Shown here: positions 45,414-54,814 of the stretch, one piece after another
Layout of the letters: every line of letters begins with the position of its first letter
Numbering within the stretch: the first letter of the stretch is position 1
Source: Flaviflexus huanghaiensis
GTDB lineage: Bacteria; Actinomycetota; Actinomycetes; Actinomycetales; Actinomycetaceae
Length of the DNA: 64,000 nt
Assembly (NCBI RefSeq): GCF_014118685.1
Contig: NZ_JACFAK010000008.1
Location: 1 to 64,000 of the forward strand
Reading direction: 5' to 3'
Position numbers and translations under genes: made by a program
The notes under the pieces: model-generated
Told to the model about the DNA's origin: nothing
Seen by the model: only the letters and a program-made list of their open reading frames with translations
Databases searched by the model: none

Positions 45414-46721
45414 ATGGACATCCTCCTCATCCTGTTTGGCGTCCTCCTCACCGCAGGCACCGCGATCTTCGTGGCGGCAGAGTTCTCCCTCGTTGCCCTC
45501 GACCCGGGGACGATCGAACGGAAGGCACGAGACGGAGATGTTCGAGCCGCCGCCGCCCTTAAGGCCCTGAAAAAACTGTCGCTCGAACTGTCATCCGCTC
45601 AGGTCGGGATCACGCTGACGACGATCCTTCTCGGCTACACGACCCAGCAGGCGGTGGCGAACCTCCTCGAAGGCCCATTTCAATCCGCGGGCCTTGCCCA
45701 GGCCGCCGCCACCGGGGTCGCCGTGGCCCTGTCCCTCATCATCATCAACCTGTTTTCTATGCTGTTCGGCGAGCTCGTACCGAAGAATTTCGCGCTCGCG
45801 GAGCCGCTCGGGACCGCAGGAGTCGTTGCCCCACTCCAGGGCGCCTTCACCACTCTTCTCAAGCCGGTCATTGTCGGACTCAACTCATCCGCCAACTGGA
45901 TCATCCGGCGGTTCGGCGTTGAACCGGCCGAAGAATTGTCAGGCGCGCGGTCAGCCACCGAGCTCGTCGCTCTTGTGAGGAGAAGCGCTTCTCTGGGAAC
46001 TCTTGACATCTCGACCGCACGTCTGCTCACTCGTTCGATCGGCATCGGCAGACTCACGGCAGTTGACGTTATGACGGACCGGGGGAGGGTCAACTGGATC
46101 GAGAAGGATGCGACTGCCGCCGACATCGTCAAGATCGCGCGGATGACCGGCCATTCCCGCTTTCCAGTGGCGGGTGATGATCTTGACGACATTCGTGGCT
46201 TCGTCAATCTCCGCAGTGCTATCAAGATTCCGCACGAGCGGCGCGCCGACGTTCCCGTCACGTCATCGTCTATCTTGCAACCCATCGAGAGAGTTCCCGA
46301 AACAATCGCGCTCGCGCCCCTTCTCGTTCAATTGCGTGACACGGGCCAGCTGGCGGTCGTGCTCGACGAATACGGCGGTACGTCCGGAATCGTCACTCTT
46401 GAGGACTGCGTCGAGGAGATTGTCGGCGAGGTGGCCGACGAGCATGATCCCCGCCGGATGAGAGCGCGCTTCTCCGCCGATGGATGGGTCATTCCTGGTG
46501 ACATGAGGCCAGACGAGCTCGCCCGCGAGGCTGGCCTGACCGTCCCTGACGATGGACCGTACGAGACGCTCGCCGGATACATCATGACGGAGTTGGGCAG
46601 GATGCCAGAGGTTGGCGACGAGGTGTGCGGTGAGGACGTCATCCTCACCGTCGAAAGGCTCGACGGACGCAGGGTCGCCTGGGTCAGAGCCCGCGCCGTG
46701 ACCCCGGAGGGTGATCAGTGA
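45414..46721 (+). CDS. CNNM/CorC family membrane protein (DUF21-CBS-CorC)
   Basis: Often annotated as hemolysin or Mg/Co transport protein. The N-terminal DUF21 domain has four helices (about 1-180, with AAEFSLVALDPGTIERKA, QVGITLTTILLGYTTQQAV and GELVPKNFALAEP), a CBS pair follows (about 205-335, with VLDEYGGTSGIVTLEDCVEEIVGEVADEHD), and a CorC_HlyC domain ends the protein (about 350-430). 435 aa. Its stop overlaps the start of a second CNNM paralogue (GTGA). A TAGCAT hexamer lies ten bases before the ATG. Confidence 0.9.
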   Translation: MDILLILFGVLLTAGTAIFVAAEFSLVALDPGTIERKARDGDVRAAAALKALKKLSLELSSAQVGITLTTILLGYTTQQAVANLLEGPFQSAGLAQAAATGVAVALSLIIINLFSMLFGELVPKNFALAEPLGTAGVVAPLQGAFTTLLKPVIVGLNSSANWIIRRFGVEPAEELSGARSATELVALVRRSASLGTLDISTARLLTRSIGIGRLTAVDVMTDRGRVNWIEKDATAADIVKIARMTGHSRFPVAGDDLDDIRGFVNLRSAIKIPHERRADVPVTSSSILQPIERVPETIALAPLLVQLRDTGQLAVVLDEYGGTSGIVTLEDCVEEIVGEVADEHDPRRMRARFSADGWVIPGDMRPDELAREAGLTVPDDGPYETLAGYIMTELGRMPEVGDEVCGEDVILTVERLDGRRVAWVRARAVTPEGDQ

Positions 46722-47758
46722 GCGCCGCCGTTGCGCTGACGATCGGCGCTATCCTTCTCGCTCTCAACGCCTTTTTCGTTGGGGCGGAGTTTGCGATCAT
46801 GTCCGCCCGCCGCTCCCGCATTGAGCCGCTCGCCGACGCCGGGTCGAAGCCGGCGCAGACCGTGCTGTGGGCGCTGGAGAACGTCACCCTCATGCTGGCC
46901 GCCTGCCAACTCGGCATCACGCTCTGCTCGACATCGCTTGGCGCTGTCGCGGAGCCAGCGATTGCACAGCTTCTCATGGGACCGTTTACCGCTGTCGGAC
47001 TGCCCTCGGCCGCCTCGCATGCCGTCGCCTTCGCAGTTGCCCTCATCGTCGTTGTCTACCTCCACGTTGTCGTCGGCGAAATGGTGCCGAAGAACCTCGC
47101 TGTCACCGCGCCCGAGAAGGCCGCCCTCATTCTCGCCCCGCCGCTCGTCATCATTGCCCGGATCTTCAAGCCGATCGTTGTCGGACTCAACAAGCTCGCG
47201 AACCAGTTTGTGCGCCTTGCCGGCTTCGAGCCGAAGGACGAGGTCGCATCCGGATTCACGGCGGACGAGGTCGCGTCGATCGTCGAGACGTCTCAGCGTG
47301 CGGGTGTGCTGGAGGACGAGATTGGTCTCATCGCCGGAGCGTTGGAATTCTCGGATCTTACGGTTGCCGAGGTCATGGTTCCGCGCGATGATGTCGCGAC
47401 CGTCGGGCCGGATGTCACCCCTGCTGAGCTCGAGGAACGGGTAGCGAAGACGGGCTTCTCGCGGTTTGTTGTCGCTGACGAGACCGGTCACTTCATCGGC
47501 TACCTCCACCTAAAAGATGTCATCGGCTCTGTTGGCGCTGCCCGCCATCGGCCGCTACCCGCTTTCAAAATTCGCACGATGTCGTCCATGCCAGGAGACG
47601 ACGAGGTGGAGAGCGCGCTCGCCATCATGAAGCGCGACGGCATTCATCTCGTTGAGGTTCGGAATAGTGACGGCGCGTCCGTCGGAGTTCTGTTTCTCGA
47701 GGATGTCCTCGAGGAACTTGTCGGCGAGGTGCGCGACTCCATGCAGCGTGACGCATGA
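46718..47758 (+). CDS. CNNM/CorC family membrane protein, shorter paralogue
   Basis: Second DUF21-CBS protein, 346 aa, paralogous to the preceding gene. FVGAEFAIMSARRSRIEPLADAG and GEMVPKNLAVTAPEKAAL mark DUF21 (about 1-190); the CBS pair follows (about 210-340, with EVMVPRDDVATVG, SRFVVADETGHFIGYLHLKDVIG and VGVLFLEDVLEELVGEVRD). It stops right after the CBS pair, so the CorC_HlyC domain found in the neighbour is missing. This pairing of a long and a short CNNM gene is common in actinobacteria and suggests a heteromer. Confidence 0.9.
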   Translation: MSAAVALTIGAILLALNAFFVGAEFAIMSARRSRIEPLADAGSKPAQTVLWALENVTLMLAACQLGITLCSTSLGAVAEPAIAQLLMGPFTAVGLPSAASHAVAFAVALIVVVYLHVVVGEMVPKNLAVTAPEKAALILAPPLVIIARIFKPIVVGLNKLANQFVRLAGFEPKDEVASGFTADEVASIVETSQRAGVLEDEIGLIAGALEFSDLTVAEVMVPRDDVATVGPDVTPAELEERVAKTGFSRFVVADETGHFIGYLHLKDVIGSVGAARHRPLPAFKIRTMSSMPGDDEVESALAIMKRDGIHLVEVRNSDGASVGVLFLEDVLEELVGEVRDSMQRDA

Positions 47759-47845
47759 CTCATTAAAAATGTTGCGCACACGACGAAAAGTGGGGTGCGC
47801 TCCCGACGGCGAGCCGCTATCATCGTGAGGTAGCGTTATCGAGTT

Positions 47846-47863
47846 GTTACCCGCCGTTACAAT
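47846..47863 (+). promoter_or_regulatory. M23 gene promoter with GTTAC direct repeat
   Basis: GTTAC at 47846-47850 and 47856-47860 form a 10-base-period direct repeat (GTAAC-N5-GTAAC on the other strand). The second copy runs into TACAAT (47858-47863), a good -10. The repeat resembles boxes described for the actinobacterial response regulator MtrA. The GTG start at 47879 is 15 bases beyond the -10. Confidence 0.4.
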
Positions 47864-47878
47864 TACGAAAGTGAGTTT

Positions 47879-49333
47879 GTGGGACGTCATACCGGCCTGA
47901 AGCCTGCCCAGCACGTGGGCGGAGCTGTGTCTCAAGCGACCGCGCTTCCGTCCCGCAGAGAGCTTCGCGCAGCAAGACGTCATGCCACGGAGCAGGCCGC
48001 GCCTGCCTCGCTTCCGTCCCGCCGCGAGCTCCGCGAAGCTCGCAAAGCCGCAGAAGAAGCGGCCGTCATCGCCAGCCCGGTTATAAGTGGGCGACGCCGA
48101 GCACGTCGGCTCGAGGCCCAGGTGTCGTTCGCAGGTGATGTGCAGGACCGCGATGTCCCAGCCGCGTCCCAGGCGGTCACCGCGTCGATCACGTCTGCCC
48201 CGATCGTCGCAGTCATGGATACTCCGAACGATGCAACGGGTACTCCGAACGGTGAAGAGCGCGCTCCGCAGGTTGAGACCCCGGTAGCGTCTCCTGTCGC
48301 CGCTGAAGTCCCGGCTTCCCATGCGACCTTCACTGCCGGAGGTCATGGGCTGTCGCTTATCGTCACCGAAGCTCCGGCCGAACCGCCACAGTTGACACTC
48401 CGTCCCGTGACAGCGGAGACTCCGGCGACCGCCACGTCGACACTGGTTGACACAGCCGCGGAGGAAGCTGACAACGCTCCTATCCAGGATGCCCTGACAG
48501 AGCGTATCGAGGCCCTGCCGGCCATGTCACCGCGTGCGATTCACGGTGCACAGACGCTATCTCGCGTGCGGATGCAGGCGCGAGCTTCGATGGCTGTTGC
48601 AACATCGATCGTCGTCGGTTTCGGCGCAGCTGGCGTTATCGCCGGTGCCGGACAGTCCGCGGCCGCCGTGACCGGTTCCCCTGTTGTCTCCTCTCTCGGC
48701 CAAGATGTGACTGTCGATGCGACGGTTCCGGTTGCGTTCGTGAAGAACGCGGAAGCGGCCGACATCGACCGGGTGCGCGGCGCCAGGGAGCTCGCGGAGT
48801 CAGCGCCTGCGATGCCAGCCGTCTGTACTAATGAGGCAGCCAATGGCCTCACCCCGGCAATGACTGAGTCGTCAATCGCGGTTGTCGCGATGCCGGTGCG
48901 GGAGGGAAGCTATCGTATCTCCTCCGGCTACGGCAACCGGTGGAACCCGATCGCGGGCGGCTATCAGTTCCATCTCGGACTGGACTTCGCGGCCGAGCTC
49001 GGCACACCGATCCATGCCATCGCCGACGGGACAGTGGAGTACGTCGGTCCTGGCAAGGACGGGCGCTCAAGCAACCTTGTCATCATCAGGCACGACATCG
49101 GCGGAGATGTCTTCTGGTCCTGGTACGTCCACATGTACGACGACGGCATTCACGTCGCAGAGGGCGACGAGGTCGAGGTCGGTCAGCACGTTGCCGATGT
49201 GGGTAACAATGGACGCTCCACGGGACCGCACCTTCACCTGGAAATCCACACGGATGAGGACGGCACGACAGTCGACCCCATGACTTTCCTCGTCGATCGT
49301 GGCGCACGCGAGGTATCTGACCTCTGCTCGTGA
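47879..49333 (+). CDS. M23 family peptidoglycan metallopeptidase, membrane-anchored
   Basis: 484 aa. The N-terminus carries two copies of an LPSRRELR motif (about residues 22-29 and 43-50) in a basic, Ala-rich region, then a low-complexity Ala/Thr/Pro/Glu region, a transmembrane helix (about 232-255), and the C-terminal M23 domain (about 341-480). Zinc ligands are His365 and Asp369 (HLGLD) and His453 (HLHLEIH), all intact, so an active LytM-type endopeptidase is likely outside the membrane. GTG start; the short leader has no strong ribosome-binding site. Confidence 0.9.
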   Translation: MGRHTGLKPAQHVGGAVSQATALPSRRELRAARRHATEQAAPASLPSRRELREARKAAEEAAVIASPVISGRRRARRLEAQVSFAGDVQDRDVPAASQAVTASITSAPIVAVMDTPNDATGTPNGEERAPQVETPVASPVAAEVPASHATFTAGGHGLSLIVTEAPAEPPQLTLRPVTAETPATATSTLVDTAAEEADNAPIQDALTERIEALPAMSPRAIHGAQTLSRVRMQARASMAVATSIVVGFGAAGVIAGAGQSAAAVTGSPVVSSLGQDVTVDATVPVAFVKNAEAADIDRVRGARELAESAPAMPAVCTNEAANGLTPAMTESSIAVVAMPVREGSYRISSGYGNRWNPIAGGYQFHLGLDFAAELGTPIHAIADGTVEYVGPGKDGRSSNLVIIRHDIGGDVFWSWYVHMYDDGIHVAEGDEVEVGQHVADVGNNGRSTGPHLHLEIHTDEDGTTVDPMTFLVDRGAREVSDLCS

Positions 49334-49356
49334 CCGGTGACGGTTGAACGGCATTG

Positions 49357-49378
49357 ATGGGCGCTGGCATGCGCCCAT
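49357..49378 (+). terminator. hairpin after the M23 gene
   Basis: 8-bp stem (49357-49364 with 49371-49378, arm ATGGGCGC) and a 6-base loop, 23 bases after the stop. No T-run. Confidence 0.5.
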
Positions 49379-49426
49379 GTCCCCGCAGGTGAAGCGCCTC
49401 AGGCCGATCGGTGAGACGATGGGCGA

Positions 49427-50191
49427 ATGAGATCTTGGGAGCGCACGAGCACACCGGTCATCCTCGCCCACAGGGGAGGAGCCGACGAGTATCCGGAGAA
49501 TTCCCTCGAATCGTTCGAGAAGATGAGAGAGCTCGGTTTCACCTATATCGAGACGGACACGCATGCGACCGCCGACGGAGAGCTAGTCATCAGCCACGAC
49601 CCGAATCTTGAACGGACGACGGATGGCTGCGGGCCGATCCGCGAGAAGACGTGGGCAGAGGTCGAAATGCTCACCGACCGGTCCGGACGGCGGCCGATGC
49701 TTCTGCGCGAGGCGCTCGATTTGTTCCCGGACCTCGACTTCAACGTCGACCTCAAGTCCGACGCGACGGTGGAGCCAATGATCGAGCTCATGCGAAGCGG
49801 AGAGTATCGCGATCGGGTGCTTATCGCCTCCTTCGAGGAGAGGCGCCTGAAAGTACTTCGCCGCGCGATTCCGGGGGTGGCGACCAGCATCGGCACGTCC
49901 GCCGTTGCCGCCCTTCTCGCCGCTGCTCGCTTACCGCATCGCGCGAGCCAGGCACTGGCAGCGAGGGTCGCCGCGACCGGTCTGCAGTGCGTTCAGATGC
50001 CAGAGACATATCGCGGAGTTACCATCCTTGATTCTCGGCTCGTTGCCCTCATCCACGGCATGGGAGTGGCTCTTCACGTATGGACTGTGAATGAAGCGCT
50101 GGATATGGCGCGACTGTTGGACCTCGGAGTGGACGGGCTTGTGACCGACAGGCCGTCACTGGCACGAGAAGTCATTGCGTTGCGCGCCTGA
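49427..50191 (+). CDS. glycerophosphodiester phosphodiesterase family protein
   Basis: GDPD-fold enzyme (UgpQ/GlpQ group), 254 aa, without a signal peptide, so probably cytoplasmic. Active-site residues are visible in ILAHRGGADEYPENSLESF (catalytic His and Glu), YIETDTHATADGELVISHDPNLERTTDG (metal-binding Glu/Asp and second His), and DFNVDLKSD. It releases glycerol-3-phosphate from glycerophosphodiesters. The ATG has no clear ribosome-binding site. Stands alone between a hairpin and the terminator at 50258-50285. Confidence 0.88.
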   Translation: MRSWERTSTPVILAHRGGADEYPENSLESFEKMRELGFTYIETDTHATADGELVISHDPNLERTTDGCGPIREKTWAEVEMLTDRSGRRPMLLREALDLFPDLDFNVDLKSDATVEPMIELMRSGEYRDRVLIASFEERRLKVLRRAIPGVATSIGTSAVAALLAAARLPHRASQALAARVAATGLQCVQMPETYRGVTILDSRLVALIHGMGVALHVWTVNEALDMARLLDLGVDGLVTDRPSLAREVIALRA

Positions 50192-50257
50192 GCGTAGCGC
50201 TATTGTGGTGCGCTGAGTGGGGGAAGTCGACAGGCCGGACGTGTGACGGAGATGCGC

Positions 50258-50285
50258 CGTAGGCCCGACTGGAGTCGGGCCTACG
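50258..50285. terminator. bidirectional terminator between GDPD gene and tRNA-Arg
   Basis: Perfect 13-bp arms (50258-50270 and 50273-50285) with a 2-base loop, lying between the plus-strand GDPD gene and the minus-strand tRNA. Seven bases before the 3' CCA of the tRNA. Confidence 0.75.
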
Positions 50286-50291
50286 TGGGGC

Positions 50292-50367
50292 TGGTGCCCC
50301 GGACAGGATTCGAACCTGCGACCTTCTGCTCCGGAGGCAGACGCTCTATCCCCTGAGCTACCGGGGC
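50292..50367 (-). tRNA. tRNA-Arg (CCG)
   Basis: 76-base tRNA including an encoded 3' CCA. The 7-bp acceptor stem (GCCCCGG with CCGGGGC), D-arm with GGTAGCTCAG, anticodon stem TCTGC/GCAGA with loop CTCCGGA, and T-arm with GGTTCGAATCC are all regular. Anticodon CCG (complement of 50332-50334) reads CGG arginine codons. Confidence 0.96.
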
Positions 50368-50487
50368 GCGATTAGTAACTTTAGCAGGAGTGGCTCCCGG
50401 TCATGGAATCGAGTGACTGTGAGCCTCGATGCAGGGCGTAGTGTCCCACAGTTTCGCCGCGAAACGGTGAGGTACGGTCGCGATCGC

Positions 50488-50493
50488 TAGACT
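50488..50493 (+). promoter_or_regulatory. -10 element of argS
   Basis: TAGACT ends six bases before the argS ATG at 50500, with no ribosome-binding site. A leaderless transcript is likely. No clear -35. Confidence 0.35.
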
Positions 50494-50499
50494 GATGGC

Positions 50500-52176
50500 A
50501 TGACTCCTGAAGAACTCAGCGCTCTCATCGATTCCGTCCTGCGGGAAGCAGCGGCGGATGGTGCTGTGGCACTATCCGCGGACGAGCTCCCCACCGTCAA
50601 GGTCGAGCGTCCGCGAAACCGAGACCACGGCGACTGGGCCACGAACGTCGCCATGCAACTGGCGAAGAAGGCGGGCACCAACCCGCGCGATCTCGGCACA
50701 ATCCTCGCCGATCGTCTCGCCCACAGGGACGGCATCGAATCCGCCACCGTAGCGGGCCCGGGCTTCGTCAATATCCGCCTCGCTGCAGGTGCCGCGGGCG
50801 AACTCGCCCGGACGATTCTCACGGAGGGAGCTGAGTACGGTCGAAGCACCACTCACCCCGGTGCCGTCAACCTCGAGTTCGTCTCTGCGAACCCGACAGG
50901 CCCGATCCACCTTGGCGGCGTGCGCTGGGCCGCCGTCGGCGACTCGCTTGCACGCTTGCTTGAGGCCACTGGATCGACCGTCACGAGGGAGTACTACTTC
51001 AACGATGCGGGTGCACAGATCGATCGGTTCTCTGAATCTCTCCTTGCCCGTGCTAAGGGCGAGCCTGTGCCGGACAATGGATACGGCGGGGATTACATCA
51101 CCGACGTGGCAACGCAGGTCATAAAGGACTGTGAAACGGCGGGCGAACCGAACCCGCTCACCCTGACAGAGCCGGAGGCGCAGGAAGTCTTCCGGTCCCG
51201 CGGCGTCGACATCATGTTTTCCGAGATCAAGAGCGCCCTTGCCGATTTCGGAGTCGAATTTGACGTCTACTACCACGAGGACACCCTCCATAAGACCGGC
51301 GCCGTCGCGCGCGCGGTCGACATTCTCCGCGAGCGCGGCCACGTCTATGACGAGGACGGTGCGGTCTGGATCCGTACGTCCGATTTCGGTGATGACAAGG
51401 ACCGCGTTGTCTACAAATCCGATGGTGAGGCCGCCTATTTCGCCGGTGACGTTGCGTACTACCTCGACAAGCGTGAGCGCGGGGCGGACCACGTCATCAT
51501 CATGCTTGGCGCCGACCATCACGGCTACATGGGCCGAATGTATGCGATGGCGCGAGCTTTCGGCGACACCGCCGGCCCGGGCGAGAACATGGAGCTACTC
51601 ATCGGGCAGATGGTGAACCTCGTCAAGGACGGCGAGCCCGTCCGCATGTCGAAGCGCGCGGGCAACATCATTACGCTCGAGGATCTCGTGGACGCCGTTG
51701 GCGTTGACGCTGCCAGGTACGCACTCGTTCGCTCGTCGGTCGACACGACTCTCGAGTTGGATCTCGACCTCCTCGCGTCTCGGACCAACGAGAACCCGGT
51801 GTACTACGTCCAGTATGCGCACGCGCGTACGTGTTCCGTCGCCCGCAATGCAGCAGAGCACGGCGTCACGAGGGACGATTTCAACCCCGCGGCACTTGAT
51901 CACCCGGCCGATTCTGCCCTCCTCGGTGTCCTCGCCGAGTTCCCGGACACGGTGGCACAGGCGGCAGGCCTTCGCGAGCCGCACCGCGTGGCCCGCTACC
52001 TTGAGGAGCTCGCGGCGTCCTATCACACGTGGTACGGCCAGACTCGTGTGACGCCACGGTCCGATGAGGAAGCAACCGACGGTCACCGCGCCCGCCTGTG
52101 GCTCAACGACGCGACGACTCGTGTCCTCGCGAATGGCCTCAACTTGCTGGGTGTGTCCGCCCCGGAGAAGATGTAG
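50500..52176 (+). CDS. argS: arginyl-tRNA synthetase
   Basis: Class I aminoacyl-tRNA synthetase, 558 aa. Seen: the N-terminal additional domain, the HIGH-type motif as [24 protein letters not shown] (HLGG), the KMSKS-type loop [15 protein letters not shown], and the C-terminal DALR-type anticodon-binding helix bundle with [10 protein letters not shown]. First gene of the argS-lysA-hom-thrC-thrB group known from other actinobacteria; lysA begins at the next base after its stop. Confidence 0.96.
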   Translation: MTPEELSALIDSVLREAAADGAVALSADELPTVKVERPRNRDHGDWATNVAMQLAKKAGTNPRDLGTILADRLAHRDGIESATVAGPGFVNIRLAAGAAGELARTILTEGAEYGRSTTHPGAVNLEFVSANPTGPIHLGGVRWAAVGDSLARLLEATGSTVTREYYFNDAGAQIDRFSESLLARAKGEPVPDNGYGGDYITDVATQVIKDCETAGEPNPLTLTEPEAQEVFRSRGVDIMFSEIKSALADFGVEFDVYYHEDTLHKTGAVARAVDILRERGHVYDEDGAVWIRTSDFGDDKDRVVYKSDGEAAYFAGDVAYYLDKRERGADHVIIMLGADHHGYMGRMYAMARAFGDTAGPGENMELLIGQMVNLVKDGEPVRMSKRAGNIITLEDLVDAVGVDAARYALVRSSVDTTLELDLDLLASRTNENPVYYVQYAHARTCSVARNAAEHGVTRDDFNPAALDHPADSALLGVLAEFPDTVAQAAGLREPHRVARYLEELAASYHTWYGQTRVTPRSDEEATDGHRARLWLNDATTRVLANGLNLLGVSAPEKM

Positions 52177-53517
52177 ATGGCTTTCGCTCCTCTCGCCGCC
52201 GTCCCTGCCCCGGAGCCCGGTTTTGGACCCTGGCCTGTCAACCTCGAACGCGTGGACGGCGAGCTCGTCCTCGCTGGCCACAAGATCAGCGATCTCGCAG
52301 ACGAAGGAACTCCCCTCTATCTCGTGGACGAGAATGACATGCGGGATCGGGCGCGCGCGTGGGTGCACGCCATTGGTGACGGTGACGTCTACTACGCTGG
52401 CAAGTCCTTTCTCACCCCCGGGGTCGCTCGCTGGATGATGTCAGAAGGACTGTGCATTGACACCGCGTCCGAGGGCGAACTTCGCACCGCTCTGGCGGGC
52501 GGAGTGCCGGGGGAGCGGATCGGGCTCCACGGCAACTCCAAGTCCGATGCGACTCTTCGCTTGGCTCTCGAGTCGGGCGTGGGCCGGATCGTTATTGACT
52601 CGCCAGGCGAGGTCGACCAGCTGGCGGGCATTGCTGCGGAGATGGGAGTAGTTGCTCCGTGCTTCGTCCGGGTGACGACCGGCGTCCATGCCGGTGGCCA
52701 CGACTTCATTGCAACCGCTCACGAGGATCAGAAGTTCGGTTTGTCGCTCGCCACCGGTGCCGCACAGCGCGTTGTCACCGCGATTAGCGCTAACCCTCAC
52801 CTAGAGTTCCTCGGACTTCATTCCCACATCGGTAGCCAAATTCTCGATTCCGAGGGCTTCGCGGCCGCGGCGGCGGCCGTTATGGACTTCGCCGCTGAGC
52901 TCATCGGCATGGGAATCGACGTTCCCGAGGTTGACCTGGGTGGCGGCTACGGCATTCAGTACACCGGACTCGACCCGAAGCCCGCGATAGAAATCGACAT
53001 GATTGCTGGCATCCGGTCCGCCATCGACGCCGCCTGCCAGCGCACGGGCATCCCCGTCCCGAGACTGTCGATTGAGCCCGGCAGATCCATCTCGGGTCCC
53101 GCCGGTATGACCCTGTACCGAGTCGGCGCAACGAAGGACGTCATGACGGACGATGGCGTGCGCAGGTACGTCTCGGTGGACGGCGGAATGAGCGACAATA
53201 TTCGGCCGGCTCTCTACGGGGCGGATTACACCGCCCTTCTCGTGCGGGAATCCGACGCGGATCTTGTGCCGTCGCGCGTCGTCGGCATGCATTGCGAATC
53301 GGGCGACATCGTCGTTCGGGATGTCGCGCTCGCGGCCGACGTGTCGCGTGGAGACCTGCTTCTTGTCGCGGCCACCGGCGCCTATGGCAGGTCGATGGCG
53401 TCGAACTACAACATGGTCCGCAGGCCGGGGGTGCTCGCTGTGTCCGAAGATGGGACATCGTGGCTCGTGCGCCCGGAAACCTGGGACGATGTGCTTGGAA
53501 TCTTCCCGGATTGCTGA
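52177..53517 (+). CDS. lysA: diaminopimelate decarboxylase
   Basis: PLP enzyme of fold type III that makes L-lysine from meso-diaminopimelate. The PLP lysine is in VYYAGKSFLTPGVARWM (about residue 74); HSHIGSQI, GGGYGIQYTG, EPGRSISGPAGMTLYRVG and the Cys-bearing GMHCESGDIVV motif complete the site. 446 aa. ATG immediately follows the argS stop. Confidence 0.95.
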   Translation: MAFAPLAAVPAPEPGFGPWPVNLERVDGELVLAGHKISDLADEGTPLYLVDENDMRDRARAWVHAIGDGDVYYAGKSFLTPGVARWMMSEGLCIDTASEGELRTALAGGVPGERIGLHGNSKSDATLRLALESGVGRIVIDSPGEVDQLAGIAAEMGVVAPCFVRVTTGVHAGGHDFIATAHEDQKFGLSLATGAAQRVVTAISANPHLEFLGLHSHIGSQILDSEGFAAAAAAVMDFAAELIGMGIDVPEVDLGGGYGIQYTGLDPKPAIEIDMIAGIRSAIDAACQRTGIPVPRLSIEPGRSISGPAGMTLYRVGATKDVMTDDGVRRYVSVDGGMSDNIRPALYGADYTALLVRESDADLVPSRVVGMHCESGDIVVRDVALAADVSRGDLLLVAATGAYGRSMASNYNMVRRPGVLAVSEDGTSWLVRPETWDDVLGIFPDC

Positions 53518-53542
53518 TCCGGAACAACGTGCTGGAGGAACA

Positions 53543-54814
53543 ATGTCAGTTAAGATCGCCCTGCTTGGATGCGGGACAGTGGGCACCGCCGTGGCGAAGA
53601 TGCTTCAGGAGCGGAACGGCGACTTCGCTGAACGTGCCGGTGACACGCTCGAGCTGATCGGGATCGCCGTTCGCGATCGTCACGCGCCTCGAGACCCGGC
53701 GATCGACCGATCCCTCCTCACCGACGACGTCGACGGACTCATGGCAGGCGCCGACATCGTCATCGAGCTTATCGGCGGCATCGAGCCTGCCCGCACGTAC
53801 GTCCTCGACGCGATCAGAGGCGGAGCCACGGTTGTCACCGGCAATAAGGCGCTACTCGCCGCCCATGGCCCTGAGATCTACGAGGCGGCCGCAGAGGCCG
53901 ATGTTGACGTCTATTACGAAGCATCGGTCGCAGGTGCGGTGCCTGTCGTCTACGGGCTTCGCGAATCGCTCGCGGGTGACCGTGTCGAAAGCGTTCTCGG
54001 TATCGTCAACGGGACAACGAACTTCATTCTCGATGAGATGGAGACGGCTGGGCTGTCGTTCGATGACGCGCTGAAGAAAGCCCAGGATCTCGGATTTGCT
54101 GAGGCCGACCCCACCGCGGACGTTGACGGACACGATGCGGCTGCGAAGATCGCGATTCTCGCCTCGCTCGCCTTCCACACCCGCGTCTCCATCGACGACG
54201 TGCCAACCACCGGCATCCGGGCCATTACCTCCGAGGACATCGCCGCCGCCAAGCGCGATGGCTATGCGATCAAGCTTCTCGCGATCGCTCGCCGCCGGGA
54301 CTCCGGCATTGAGCTTTCGGTCGAGCCGACACTGGTCCCACACGACCACCCGCTTGCCGCAGTGCACGGCTCATTTAACTCTGTCGTCATCGAAGCAACT
54401 GGCGCGGGTCGCCTCATGTTCTACGGGCGCGGCGCTGGCGGGGCCCCGACCGCATCCGCAGTTCTATCCGACGTTGTCGCAGGTGCCGCCCACCGCGTCT
54501 ACGGCGGGAGGGCGCCCAGGGAGCTGACGTACGCCGACTTGCCGATCCTTGCGCCCGAGGAGTCCATCTCGTCCTATCGCATTGATTTTGCAGTTGAGGA
54601 TCGCACGGGTGTCCTCACTCAGCTGTCGGGGGCATTTGCCGACAGCGGCGTGTCGATCGCTGCAGTCCGGCAGACGCAGGAAGATGATGGCGCGCGCCTG
54701 ACCGTCACGACCCACGAGGCTCGCACTGCTGACGTCACGGCCGCCCTGGCGGCGATCACGTCGGGTGACTATGTCAAGGAAGTTCTCCAGGTTATGAGGG
54801 TTGAGGGCAACTAG
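53543..54814 (+). CDS. hom: homoserine dehydrogenase
   Basis: Reduces aspartate semialdehyde to homoserine. N-terminal NAD(P)-binding motif KIALLGCGTVGTAVAKML, the ELIGGIEPARTYVLDAI and GNKALLAAHGPEIYEAA region, catalytic-domain signatures YEASVAGAVPVVYGLRESLAGD and GIVNGTTNFILDEM, and a C-terminal ACT domain (about 345-423) for threonine feedback. The frame is open upstream within lysA, but the ATG at 53543 follows GGAGG and gives the normal N-terminus, 423 aa. Confidence 0.95.
   Translation: MSVKIALLGCGTVGTAVAKMLQERNGDFAERAGDTLELIGIAVRDRHAPRDPAIDRSLLTDDVDGLMAGADIVIELIGGIEPARTYVLDAIRGGATVVTGNKALLAAHGPEIYEAAAEADVDVYYEASVAGAVPVVYGLRESLAGDRVESVLGIVNGTTNFILDEMETAGLSFDDALKKAQDLGFAEADPTADVDGHDAAAKIAILASLAFHTRVSIDDVPTTGIRAITSEDIAAAKRDGYAIKLLAIARRRDSGIELSVEPTLVPHDHPLAAVHGSFNSVVIEATGAGRLMFYGRGAGGAPTASAVLSDVVAGAAHRVYGGRAPRELTYADLPILAPEESISSYRIDFAVEDRTGVLTQLSGAFADSGVSIAAVRQTQEDDGARLTVTTHEARTADVTAALAAITSGDYVKEVLQVMRVEGN

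Noticed and set aside
53518-53542. Threonine attenuator or riboswitch before hom
   Set aside because: Only 25 bases separate lysA and hom, filled by the ribosome-binding site; there is no room for a leader peptide or riboswitch.
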